A stretch of 10,615 bases of DNA. It comes from Bermanella sp047628755. Its GTDB lineage: Bacteria > Pseudomonadota > Gammaproteobacteria > Pseudomonadales > Oceanobacteraceae. The notes below the pieces were generated by a model. The model saw only the letters and a program-made list of their open reading frames with translations, was not told the origin of the DNA and did no database searches. The first letter of the stretch is position 1, and the number at the start of each line of letters is the position of its first letter. The translations under genes were made by a program, and so were the position numbers. Positions 1 through 6,087 of this stretch are shown piece after piece. The stretch lies in NCBI GenBank assembly GCA_047628755.1, contig JBLHVV010000110.1:1-10615 (forward strand), given 5' to 3'.

Positions 1-78
1 GACGGACTGTGTGGTTACCCGCGTTCGCGAGTAGGACCGACTGTATGGATACCTACGTTCGCGAGTAAGATGGACTGT
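1..78. repeat. Degenerate 34-bp tandem repeat, cut by the window edge
   Basis: Two adjacent 34-base units, 5-38 and 39-72, match at 27 of 34 positions. A third begins at 73 with GACTGT and fades after about six bases. Bases 1-4 (GACG) look like the end of a preceding unit, so the array probably continues to the left. Each unit carries GACTGT, then TACC, then a shared core GTTCGCGAGTA. In the first unit, TACCCGCG (16-23) faces CGCGAGTA (26-33), an almost perfect inverted repeat with one mismatch; the second unit has decayed further. The array lies about 45 bases past the puuD stop codon, outside any convincing coding frame. I read it as an intergenic palindromic repeat family rather than CRISPR: there are no spacers and the copies diverge. 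Function is unknown. Confidence 0.7.
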
Positions 79-122
79 TGCTAAAGGAGACGAGCTTTGC
101 ACTGGTAAGCCTTGTGGACCCA

Positions 123-1316
123 TTACATAGCGTTGGTTTTAGTCCCTTGGCTTGCCCATATAATCATTTCGGTGCGCTCTTCATCTGTCATCTGAGTCAT
201 GTTACCCAATGGCATATAGTTGGTTTGCAGCGCAGGGATAATTCGTGCTTTGTTAGCGCTTAGCTGCTGTACGGTTTCTAACATTATTCCAGCTGGTGCA
301 GCTGAGAATGCGACATTTGTAGGGTTAGCGGCATGACAGCTTGAGCAGCGTAACTCAGAAATTTCTACCACACGAATATCCGTTACCTGATTTGACACTG
401 TGACTTCAACCGGCTTAGGTATCATAAAACCGATAATGCAAAACAATACAATAGTAGCGACTACTATAATCCAAGGCTGATGATTGTCTTGATGCTTAAG
501 GTTAAAGTAATGACGAACAAATGCAGCATTCACACAAATTAAAGCTAAAATTAACCATGCCTGGTCATGGCCATAAGTCATTGGATAATGATTACTTATC
601 ATGATGAATATTAATGGCAGAGTTAGATAATTATTGTGGGTTGAACGCAATTTTGCAAAAGCGGCCGGCGCCGAACTCGGCTTTTCTCCAGCCTCAATAG
701 CCCGTACTAATTCCCGCTGTGCTGGCATAATCCCAAAGAATACGTTACCGGCCATAATACTACCGATTAATGCACCCACATGCATATACGCTGCACGATC
801 ACTAAAGATCTCACCTAATGCATAAGCCGCAAATATTAAAGCCGAAAATAAAATAGCTCCAAACACTTTTGAATAATGTTGCAATGGACTTTTAACTAGC
901 ACTTCATAAAAGGTAAACCCTCCTAATAAAAAGGCTAAGCTAATACCAATGGCTTGAATTTGAGTAAGGTCCATTTTAATTGGGTCAATTAAATATTGAT
1001 CGGCACCCCAATAATACATAACAGACATTAATGCAAAGCCCGTTAACCATGTGGTATAGGCTTCCCATTTGAACCAATGTAATTTTTTTGGCATTTGTTC
1101 AGGTGCAAGTTCGTATTTAGCCACTTCATAAATACCCCCCCCATGAATGGACCATAAATCACCTTTAATCCCTTTATCTTTTTTCCATTGCGGTGGCTCC
1201 CGTAAACTAAGATCTAGCCACACAAAATAAAATGAAGCTCCTATCCAAGCTACACCTGTTATTACATGAACCCAGCGGAAAAACATGTTCAGCCAGTCGA
1301 ATAAATACGCTTCCAT
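123..1316 (-). CDS. puuD: Membrane-bound cytochrome c urate oxidase (PuuD)
   Basis: This 397-residue protein matches PuuD, the integral-membrane urate oxidase that converts urate to 5-hydroxyisourate and passes electrons to a fused c-type cytochrome, unlike soluble uricase, which makes hydrogen peroxide. The N-terminal part is a urate hydroxylase membrane domain, with hydrophobic stretches near residues 10-33, 88-102, 119-140, 150-170, 178-197, 230-242, 252-268 and 282-300. It contains a His-Gly-Gly-Gly motif at 58-61. The C-terminal 75 or so residues form a small cytochrome c domain with heme motif CSSCH at 324-328. The likely axial methionine is M368 in NYMPLGNMT, with M373 an alternative. 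Known topology for the family puts the heme domain in the periplasm. The start is preceded by AGAGAGAAGG on the minus strand. It is the last gene of the operon, 46 bases after guaD. No clear terminator follows it. Confidence 0.93.
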   Translation of the reverse strand: MEAYLFDWLNMFFRWVHVITGVAWIGASFYFVWLDLSLREPPQWKKDKGIKGDLWSIHGGGIYEVAKYELAPEQMPKKLHWFKWEAYTTWLTGFALMSVMYYWGADQYLIDPIKMDLTQIQAIGISLAFLLGGFTFYEVLVKSPLQHYSKVFGAILFSALIFAAYALGEIFSDRAAYMHVGALIGSIMAGNVFFGIMPAQRELVRAIEAGEKPSSAPAAFAKLRSTHNNYLTLPLIFIMISNHYPMTYGHDQAWLILALICVNAAFVRHYFNLKHQDNHQPWIIVVATIVLFCIIGFMIPKPVEVTVSNQVTDIRVVEISELRCSSCHAANPTNVAFSAAPAGIMLETVQQLSANKARIIPALQTNYMPLGNMTQMTDEERTEMIIWASQGTKTNAM

Positions 1317-1362
1317 ACCTTCTCTCTATATTTTAAAATTTAGTTAACTTATTATTATCGAA

Positions 1363-2637
1363 TTACTTTTTATAAATTTGCTCGCCAGCAACATATGTTT
1401 CAGCTATGGATCGATCATCACCCAATATCATCAGACTAAATAAAGCTTCGTCTAGTGATTTACATTTCGATTGTTTTCTAGCCATTAAGGCCGTACTTTC
1501 TAAGTCGACCACAATAAAGTCTGCTTCCTTACCGCTTTCAAAGTTACCAATTTTATCATCTAGCATTAACGTTTTAGCATTGCCTAATGTGGCCATATAA
1601 AAAGCTTGTTTAGCATCTAAACTATAGCCATTTAACTGACAAACTTTATAAGCTTCACTTAAAGTTTGTAACATTGAAAAACTGGTACCACCACCTACGT
1701 CTGTCGCCACACTCACTTGAGTATTAAATTTATTGGCTGTTTCTAATTTAAACAGTCCACTTCCTAAAAATAAATTAGACATTGGACAAAATGAAATACT
1801 CGATTGTGTATCTGCGAGACGCTTAAAATCTTCGTCTTCCAAATGTATACCATGAGCAAATACGCTACGTGGGCCTAATAAACCATAGTGGTCGTATATA
1901 TCTAAGTAACTTTTACGCTCAGGGAATAACTTCATGGTAAATGCAATTTCATCTTTATTTTCAGATAAGTGGGTTTGCATATAGACAGACGGATTATTTT
2001 TTAATAATTCTCCTGCTTTTCCCAATTGCTCTCCTGTAGACGTAATAGCAAAGCGTGGTGTCACTGCATATAACTGACGGCCATTACCATGCCATTGATC
2101 AATTAGCGCCTGACTGTCATCAAAGCTCGACTGTACATCATCACATAATTCGTCAGGTGCATTACGATTCATCATTACCTTACCGCAGATCATTCGAGTA
2201 TTACGTGCTGAGCTCGCTTCAAAAAAAGCATCCACTGACTGTTTATGCTTAGTACCGAATACAAGCGCTGTGGTTGTGCCATTTTTAACTAATTCATCTA
2301 AGAAAAAGTTAGCTGTCTCTTTGGCAAAATCTGGGTCTTCGAACTGAATCTCTGTTGGAAAAGTATAGTTATTCAACCAGTCTAATAATTGTTTGCCATA
2401 AGATGCTATTACATCTACTTGCGGGTAATGTATATGAGTATCAATAAATCCAGGCATAATAATTTTATTTTTAAAGGTTTGAATATCTAAACCATTTAAA
2501 TCTTTTAACAGATCAGCAGCGTTACCTACTTGCTTAACTGTATCGCCATCTACTACTAAGATACCGTCATCAAAATACTCGGCTTCGGCTTCGGCTTTAA
2601 AATGTAATATTGATGAACGATAGGCTTTAATGGCCAT
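1363..2637 (-). CDS. guaD: Guanine deaminase
   Basis: This 424-residue amidohydrolase hydrolyses guanine to xanthine and ammonia in the cytoplasm, feeding xanthine dehydrogenase. The metal-binding pattern of the family is visible: D66, H68 and H70 in PGFIDTHIHYPQ, H223 in QTHLSEN, H262 in AHGIHLED and D313 in ATDVGGGTSFSM. E226 is the usual catalytic acid position. The segment LLDWLNNYTFPTE (residues 84-96) is typical of guanine deaminases and separates it from cytosine or chlorohydrolase-type relatives. Length is normal for the family. The ATG has AGAGAA seven bases upstream. Near the N-terminus is an Ala-Glu-Ala-Glu-Ala-Glu stretch made by a threefold hexanucleotide repeat. It lies 57 bases after allA and 46 before puuD in the same transcription direction, so it is most likely co-transcribed with both. 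Confidence 0.93.
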   Translation of the reverse strand: MAIKAYRSSILHFKAEAEAEYFDDGILVVDGDTVKQVGNAADLLKDLNGLDIQTFKNKIIMPGFIDTHIHYPQVDVIASYGKQLLDWLNNYTFPTEIQFEDPDFAKETANFFLDELVKNGTTTALVFGTKHKQSVDAFFEASSARNTRMICGKVMMNRNAPDELCDDVQSSFDDSQALIDQWHGNGRQLYAVTPRFAITSTGEQLGKAGELLKNNPSVYMQTHLSENKDEIAFTMKLFPERKSYLDIYDHYGLLGPRSVFAHGIHLEDEDFKRLADTQSSISFCPMSNLFLGSGLFKLETANKFNTQVSVATDVGGGTSFSMLQTLSEAYKVCQLNGYSLDAKQAFYMATLGNAKTLMLDDKIGNFESGKEADFIVVDLESTALMARKQSKCKSLDEALFSLMILGDDRSIAETYVAGEQIYKK

Positions 2638-2694
2638 AATTAAATTCTCTAAGTGTTGGAATAATAAATATTTTTAAGATAAAAGCACATGCCT

Positions 2695-3222
2695 TTATTT
2701 ACGGTCGATTGTGATGTTCATAGTAGAATCAAAGTCCATTTCTTCTAGATTATTACCACTGCCCAAGCGATCAACCACCCAAAAATCGGTTACCTGGTCT
2801 AAGGCCAATAAAGGATGATGCCAGCAATTGGCTTTGTAGCTTACCCCCTGCAAACTTGGTCCAGAGCCATCGGCAATAAACAGTTTTAGTGTGTCAGGAT
2901 CAGGGGCATCTTTTCCTAAACAAACCAGCACTAAATATGGGAGACCATTGGTGGGTAAAAATGCCTGACTGCCTAACGGATGACGCTCCATCATGGTAAT
3001 GTTCATTGGCATTGTCCGTGGTTGAGCTCTGAAGATATTAATAATCCCCATACTTCCACTCATGTCATTACCCAACGTCACATCACTTAAACGGTGGTAG
3101 CGTTCAGTGGTACCTTCATTAATCATGATGGGCTTGCCACCTACTTCAACCAAATCACCAAATAAAGAAAATGCTTGTTGGGTTAATGGCTGGGGAATTA
3201 GCGTAATACTTTTTCCAGTCAT
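2695..3222 (-). CDS. allA: Ureidoglycolate lyase (AllA)
   Basis: This 175-residue cupin-fold enzyme cleaves (S)-ureidoglycolate to glyoxylate and urea, the last step of the urea-releasing allantoin route. Family signatures are MERHPLGSQAFLP at 78-90 and GVSYKANCWHHPLLAL at 126-141. In the second motif the residue two before the tryptophan is N132, where many relatives have glycine; I see this as a mild variation, not a lesion. Its ATG overlaps the uraH stop codon by one base (TAATG), so the two are probably translationally coupled. It follows Alc functionally, since Alc makes its substrate. No signal peptide is seen, so it should be cytoplasmic. Length is within the normal range of the family. 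Confidence 0.92.
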   Translation of the reverse strand: MTGKSITLIPQPLTQQAFSLFGDLVEVGGKPIMINEGTTERYHRLSDVTLGNDMSGSMGIINIFRAQPRTMPMNITMMERHPLGSQAFLPTNGLPYLVLVCLGKDAPDPDTLKLFIADGSGPSLQGVSYKANCWHHPLLALDQVTDFWVVDRLGSGNNLEEMDFDSTMNITIDRK

Positions 3223-3563
3223 TACGAACCTCTGTAAGTAGAAAAGCCATTAGCGCTTAATAGCAACGGTATATGGTAGTGTTGATCGGGTGCTGTTAAA
3301 CGAAAATCAATGGTGACGCTTGGATATAAACATTCTTGGTTCAATTGATTAAAATATCCGTCTGTATCAAAAACCACTCTGTAGATTCCTGACTGACGCT
3401 CTTCTTCACCCATCCAGTCTATAATACGACCATCTGAATTAGTTTTGTGTTTCGCTATTTGAACAAAATCATGGGCTACTTTACGGTATAGAGTCACGTC
3501 TACGTTTGCCGCTGGCTTACCAAGGTTCACATCTAAGATATGTGTTGTGATGGGTGATTTCAT
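3222..3563 (-). CDS. uraH: 5-hydroxyisourate hydrolase, transthyretin-like (UraH)
   Basis: This enzyme hydrolyses 5-hydroxyisourate, the unstable PuuD product, to OHCU (2-oxo-4-hydroxy-4-carboxy-5-ureidoimidazoline). The 113-residue product has every hallmark of the transthyretin-related family: H8 in THILD, R46, H97 in HYHIPLLLS, and the C-terminal tetrapeptide YRGS at 110-113. The reading frame stays open upstream to an ATG at 3608, which would add 15 residues. I prefer the ATG at 3561-3563 because it gives the standard N-terminus and has AGAGAG seven bases upstream (3571-3576). Only the internal start matches family length. No signal peptide is present, so a cytoplasmic form is expected. 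It sits between uraD, its downstream partner, and allA, which it overlaps by one base. Confidence 0.94.
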   Translation of the reverse strand: MKSPITTHILDVNLGKPAANVDVTLYRKVAHDFVQIAKHKTNSDGRIIDWMGEEERQSGIYRVVFDTDGYFNQLNQECLYPSVTIDFRLTAPDQHYHIPLLLSANGFSTYRGS

Positions 3564-3570
3564 AAATTTT

Positions 3571-3576
3571 CTCTCT
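3571..3576 (-). promoter_or_regulatory. Ribosome binding site that decides the uraH start
   Basis: The minus strand reads AGAGAG here, seven bases before the ATG at 3563. The longer in-frame start at 3608 would place this site inside the gene. Together with the standard family N-terminus, this supports the shorter protein. Confidence 0.6.
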
Positions 3577-3631
3577 ATTTTTCTGTTATTTCGAAGCGAT
3601 TCTGCCATTCGCTTACGGGCAAGCCGCTACA

Positions 3632-4144
3632 TTATTCGGCTAAGCCAAACAATTTATCAATTCGTAATGCTGTTATCTTGCTTTGCTCTACAGACGCATT
3701 TTTTAGCTCGGTGGCACGATCATTCGGCAATCGTGCATTAAGGATTGCTAACATCTCTGCTGCACTTTTACCGGTGGCATAAACAATAAAAATAAAACCA
3801 TTTTTTTCATCATATTCGTTATTACCATCAGACAATGCCTGCAGTGTTTTTTCGGTTGCTACGTTCACACCACTTTGTTCATTTATCGCCAAACCTTTTG
3901 TGCTGGCATATTTTTTACGTAAGCTTGAAACATCACCTATCTTAGGGTGACCTTCAAACGCTTGTAAAAAATCTGAATCTGAACAATCAGTCCAAACATC
4001 CAGCGCAGTTTGGTGCGTATGGGCCACACTTTTAAATGGACGAGCTTGCTCCATAGCTGCAATCCATGTGTCGCTAGTGCAGCAGCTACCAAATATTTGA
4101 AAGGCTGCGGCTTTATTTAAATTGTTCAGTTCATCTACATTCAT
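3632..4144 (-). CDS. uraD: OHCU decarboxylase (UraD)
   Basis: This 170-residue protein decarboxylates OHCU stereospecifically to (S)-allantoin. The diagnostic motif GHPKIGD is at 65-71, with the catalytic histidine at 66. It is followed by NEQSG (E89 at the conserved acidic position) and FIFIVYATGKSAAEML around 117-132, a family hallmark. R161 in ITALRIDKL fits the conserved C-terminal arginine. Length is normal for a stand-alone UraD; in some bacteria this domain is fused to allantoinase or UraH, but not here. It starts 27 bases after the alc stop codon, with TAGG about nine bases before its ATG. A 68-base gap precedes uraH. Because it follows PuuD and UraH in the pathway, co-transcription in one operon is expected. 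Confidence 0.93.
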   Translation of the reverse strand: MNVDELNNLNKAAAFQIFGSCCTSDTWIAAMEQARPFKSVAHTHQTALDVWTDCSDSDFLQAFEGHPKIGDVSSLRKKYASTKGLAINEQSGVNVATEKTLQALSDGNNEYDEKNGFIFIVYATGKSAAEMLAILNARLPNDRATELKNASVEQSKITALRIDKLFGLAE

Positions 4145-4171
4145 AATGTTTAACCTAGACTAGCCATTAAA

Positions 4172-5167
4172 TTATTTTTCTTGTGGAAAACCAAATACAC
4201 GTAAACGGCTTATCCCACCATCTGGGTACATACTTAAGCGCACATGAGAGAATGTTATATCACCACTTAGCACTTCATCTTTATAAAAGTGTTCGGCGTC
4301 TGCTGTTAATTTTTCACGACCAATAACAGTTATCCACTCTGTACTATCATCAGGCGTATCACCTTTTGACAAATTAACGGCTTCTAAAGAAAATGTATCG
4401 GGGAAATTGCCTTTAAAATGAGCGGTATCAATCACCACTTTTTTAATATTACCTACGGCACCTAATTTAACGATTATCCAATCACTTTCACGACCACCGC
4501 GTCTTCGCTTAGTCTCCCAACCATCACCCATGTCTTTACCACGGTTAGGCATTATTAAGTTTTCCATGTTTGAGAAAAACATATCGGTACATTCAATTGG
4601 ACGACCACCATTCTTAACGTAGGCAAGATCAATGGGTTCGCCAGGTAAAAACCAATCCCAATCAATAACTGGTTCACCATATACACGTAAGCGAGCAACA
4701 CCACCGTCTGGATAGATATTTAAACGTAAATGAGTAAATGCTGCGTTGGTTTCAATATCAAAAAAGTTATCACTATCTGGTTGGACATCAGATGTAGTTA
4801 ATACATCGATCCACTTTGTTTTTTGATTAGGTGCAACGGCTGAAACACAGCCTTCAATAGATACCTTCTGTGGCGCATTACCAGCAAAGTGACGCGTGCA
4901 GACGTTCATACCATGAATAATCCCTTTTGCACCCAATTTAATAACACACCAGTCATGACCCAATACACGCTTACGACGAGATTCCCAACCGTCCATCCAT
5001 TTACCCCGATCAGTATATTTGTCGTCAATAAATACTGGGGCTGCAGGCTTAAGTAAGTTTTCCATTTCGGCAAAAAAATCATCACTGCATTCTAAAGTTT
5101 GAGCACCCAGACGAGCTGCGGCTAAATCAATCCAAGTTTTGTAAGGGTGTTGCTCTTTGTGTTGCAT
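4172..5167 (-). CDS. alc: Allantoicase
   Basis: Allantoicase (allantoate amidinohydrolase) hydrolyses allantoate to (S)-ureidoglycolate and urea. The 331-residue protein shows the classic internal duplication of two allantoicase (DUF-like jelly-roll) domains, about residues 12-165 and 178-326. Paired motifs are FFAEMENLL (31-39) and FFSNMENLI (197-205), DGWESRRKR (59-67) and DGWETKRRR (215-223), DWCVIKLG (72-79) and DWIIVKLG (229-236), and YPDGGVARLRVYG (152-164) and YPDGGISRLRVFG (314-326). Length is normal. The start ATG has GGAG five bases upstream. Choosing allantoicase with AllA means both nitrogen pairs leave as urea rather than ammonia. Its substrate must come from an allantoinase that is not in this window. 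It lies 57 bases after xdhC, with an inverted repeat in that gap. Confidence 0.95.
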   Translation of the reverse strand: MQHKEQHPYKTWIDLAAARLGAQTLECSDDFFAEMENLLKPAAPVFIDDKYTDRGKWMDGWESRRKRVLGHDWCVIKLGAKGIIHGMNVCTRHFAGNAPQKVSIEGCVSAVAPNQKTKWIDVLTTSDVQPDSDNFFDIETNAAFTHLRLNIYPDGGVARLRVYGEPVIDWDWFLPGEPIDLAYVKNGGRPIECTDMFFSNMENLIMPNRGKDMGDGWETKRRRGGRESDWIIVKLGAVGNIKKVVIDTAHFKGNFPDTFSLEAVNLSKGDTPDDSTEWITVIGREKLTADAEHFYKDEVLSGDITFSHVRLSMYPDGGISRLRVFGFPQEK

Positions 5168-5186
5168 GGTTTCTCCAATTATTTTT

Positions 5187-5219
5187 ATTACTAAAGGATC
5201 TCTTTATATATTTAGTAAT
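5187..5219. repeat. Perfect 9-bp inverted repeat in the xdhC-alc gap
   Basis: ATTACTAAA at 5187-5195 is exactly complementary to TTTAGTAAT at 5211-5219, with a 15-base spacer. The structure fills most of the 57-base gap between the xdhC stop and the alc start. In RNA it would be an AU-rich stem-loop with no following U-tract, so it is not a standard rho-independent terminator. It might be an mRNA-processing or stability element that separates xdhABC from the allantoin half of the operon, or a protein-binding palindrome. Some chance is possible in such AT-rich DNA, but a 9-bp perfect arm in so short a gap is notable. Confidence 0.5.
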
Positions 5220-5224
5220 GCAGC

Positions 5225-6085
5225 CTACTTTCCTGTTACCAAACTAATGTCACTACTCTGTATCTGTTTTTTAATGTCTTTCCAACTAATACCTTGGCGT
5301 AATTCTTTTTGCTCTCCTTGATGCTGAAAAGCAATAAGTTGAGCTGCCATTGATACAGCTACCTCCATGGGTAACTTTCCTGGAATATCGAGCAAACCTA
5401 CTGGGCAAATTACGCTGTCTATCTGTTGTTGCGTAAAGTTTTTATGACGTAAGCGCATTTGAAAACGCTCAGCTTTTGTTTGCGAGCCAATACAGCCAAT
5501 AAAGGAAAAGTCTTCACGCTTTAAAGCAGCCTCTACCAGCTCAAAATCTAGCTGATGATTATGGGTCAGTATTAATATCTGACTACCTTTTGGTAATGTG
5601 TTAATTATATCCACTGGGAATTCTTCAATACATTTTTTTATATTTTTGGATACTTCAGTGGGAAATTGATCAGCTCGACTGTCTACCCAGCGAACTTGGG
5701 CTGGTAAACCGGCCAAAATATTCATTAACGCCTTGGCCACATGCCCTGCACCAAATACTGTTAAATTTAGACTCTGATGAACAAAACTTTCCATTAAAAC
5801 TGTAACACTGCCTCCACAGCATTGACCCAGTGATGCACCTAATGGGAAATGTTCTATATGATTGCCCGCTTGGCCATTGGCCATCATTTCTCTGGCTTTA
5901 TTCATCACACTGAACTCTAAATGGCCACCACCTAACGAATCAAAATCGTCGTCTTCCGTTATTACCATTTTACTGCCCTGGTCCCGGGGGATCGATCCCG
6001 CCGCCCCCAATACAGTAGCAATGACATAGCTCTGACCATTTTGCTCACAGTGTTGGACGGCATCAAACCATTTAGAAAATTTCAT
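5225..6085 (-). CDS. xdhC: Xanthine dehydrogenase maturation factor (XdhC)
   Basis: XdhC/CoxI-family proteins bind molybdenum cofactor, oversee its sulfuration and hand it to the large subunit; they are not part of the final enzyme. The 286-residue protein has the family order: GSIPRDQGSKM (30-40), GGGHLE (52-57), LGQCCGG with a Cys pair at 89-90, a Rossmann-like FGAGHVAKAL (111-120), then THNHQLD (174-180) and IGCIGSQTK (197-204). The C-terminal region (228-252) carries the usual LLDIPGK followed by AVSMAAQL. Its ATG begins two bases after the xdhB stop codon, so translation is probably coupled. Codons around residues 29-35 are unusually GC-rich against the surrounding gene, creating a 12-base palindrome that I attribute to coding. 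Neighbouring xdhA and xdhB confirm the assignment over other CoxI-like proteins. Confidence 0.93.
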   Translation of the reverse strand: MKFSKWFDAVQHCEQNGQSYVIATVLGAAGSIPRDQGSKMVITEDDDFDSLGGGHLEFSVMNKAREMMANGQAGNHIEHFPLGASLGQCCGGSVTVLMESFVHQSLNLTVFGAGHVAKALMNILAGLPAQVRWVDSRADQFPTEVSKNIKKCIEEFPVDIINTLPKGSQILILTHNHQLDFELVEAALKREDFSFIGCIGSQTKAERFQMRLRHKNFTQQQIDSVICPVGLLDIPGKLPMEVAVSMAAQLIAFQHQGEQKELRQGISWKDIKKQIQSSDISLVTGK

Positions 6086-6087
6086 AA

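Noticed and set aside
1..78. CRISPR array
   Set aside because: The units are directly abutting, diverge from each other, and have no unique spacers between them.
80..100. Possible terminator hairpin (AAAG at 83-86, CTTT at 95-98) after puuD
   Set aside because: There is no T-tract following it in the direction of puuD transcription, and the stem is broken by a bulge. I do not call a terminator.
78..263. 61-codon plus-strand open frame across the 3' end of puuD
   Set aside because: Most of it is antisense to the conserved cytochrome domain of puuD, and its product has no recognisable features.
1330..1349. AT-rich palindromes ATTTTAAAAT and AGTTAACT between guaD and puuD
   Set aside because: Short palindromes of A and T are expected by chance in this AT-rich spacer.
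3594..3614. AAGCGA and TCGCTT arms (6 bp, 9-base loop) in the uraD-uraH gap
   Set aside because: The stem is short, no T-run follows, and an alternative weak pairing overlaps it. It is not distinguishable from chance.
5988..5999. 12-base perfect palindrome GGGATCGATCCC in a GC-rich patch
   Set aside because: It lies inside xdhC and encodes the conserved GSIP motif, so coding constraint explains it. No other sign of a binding site or inserted DNA surrounds it.
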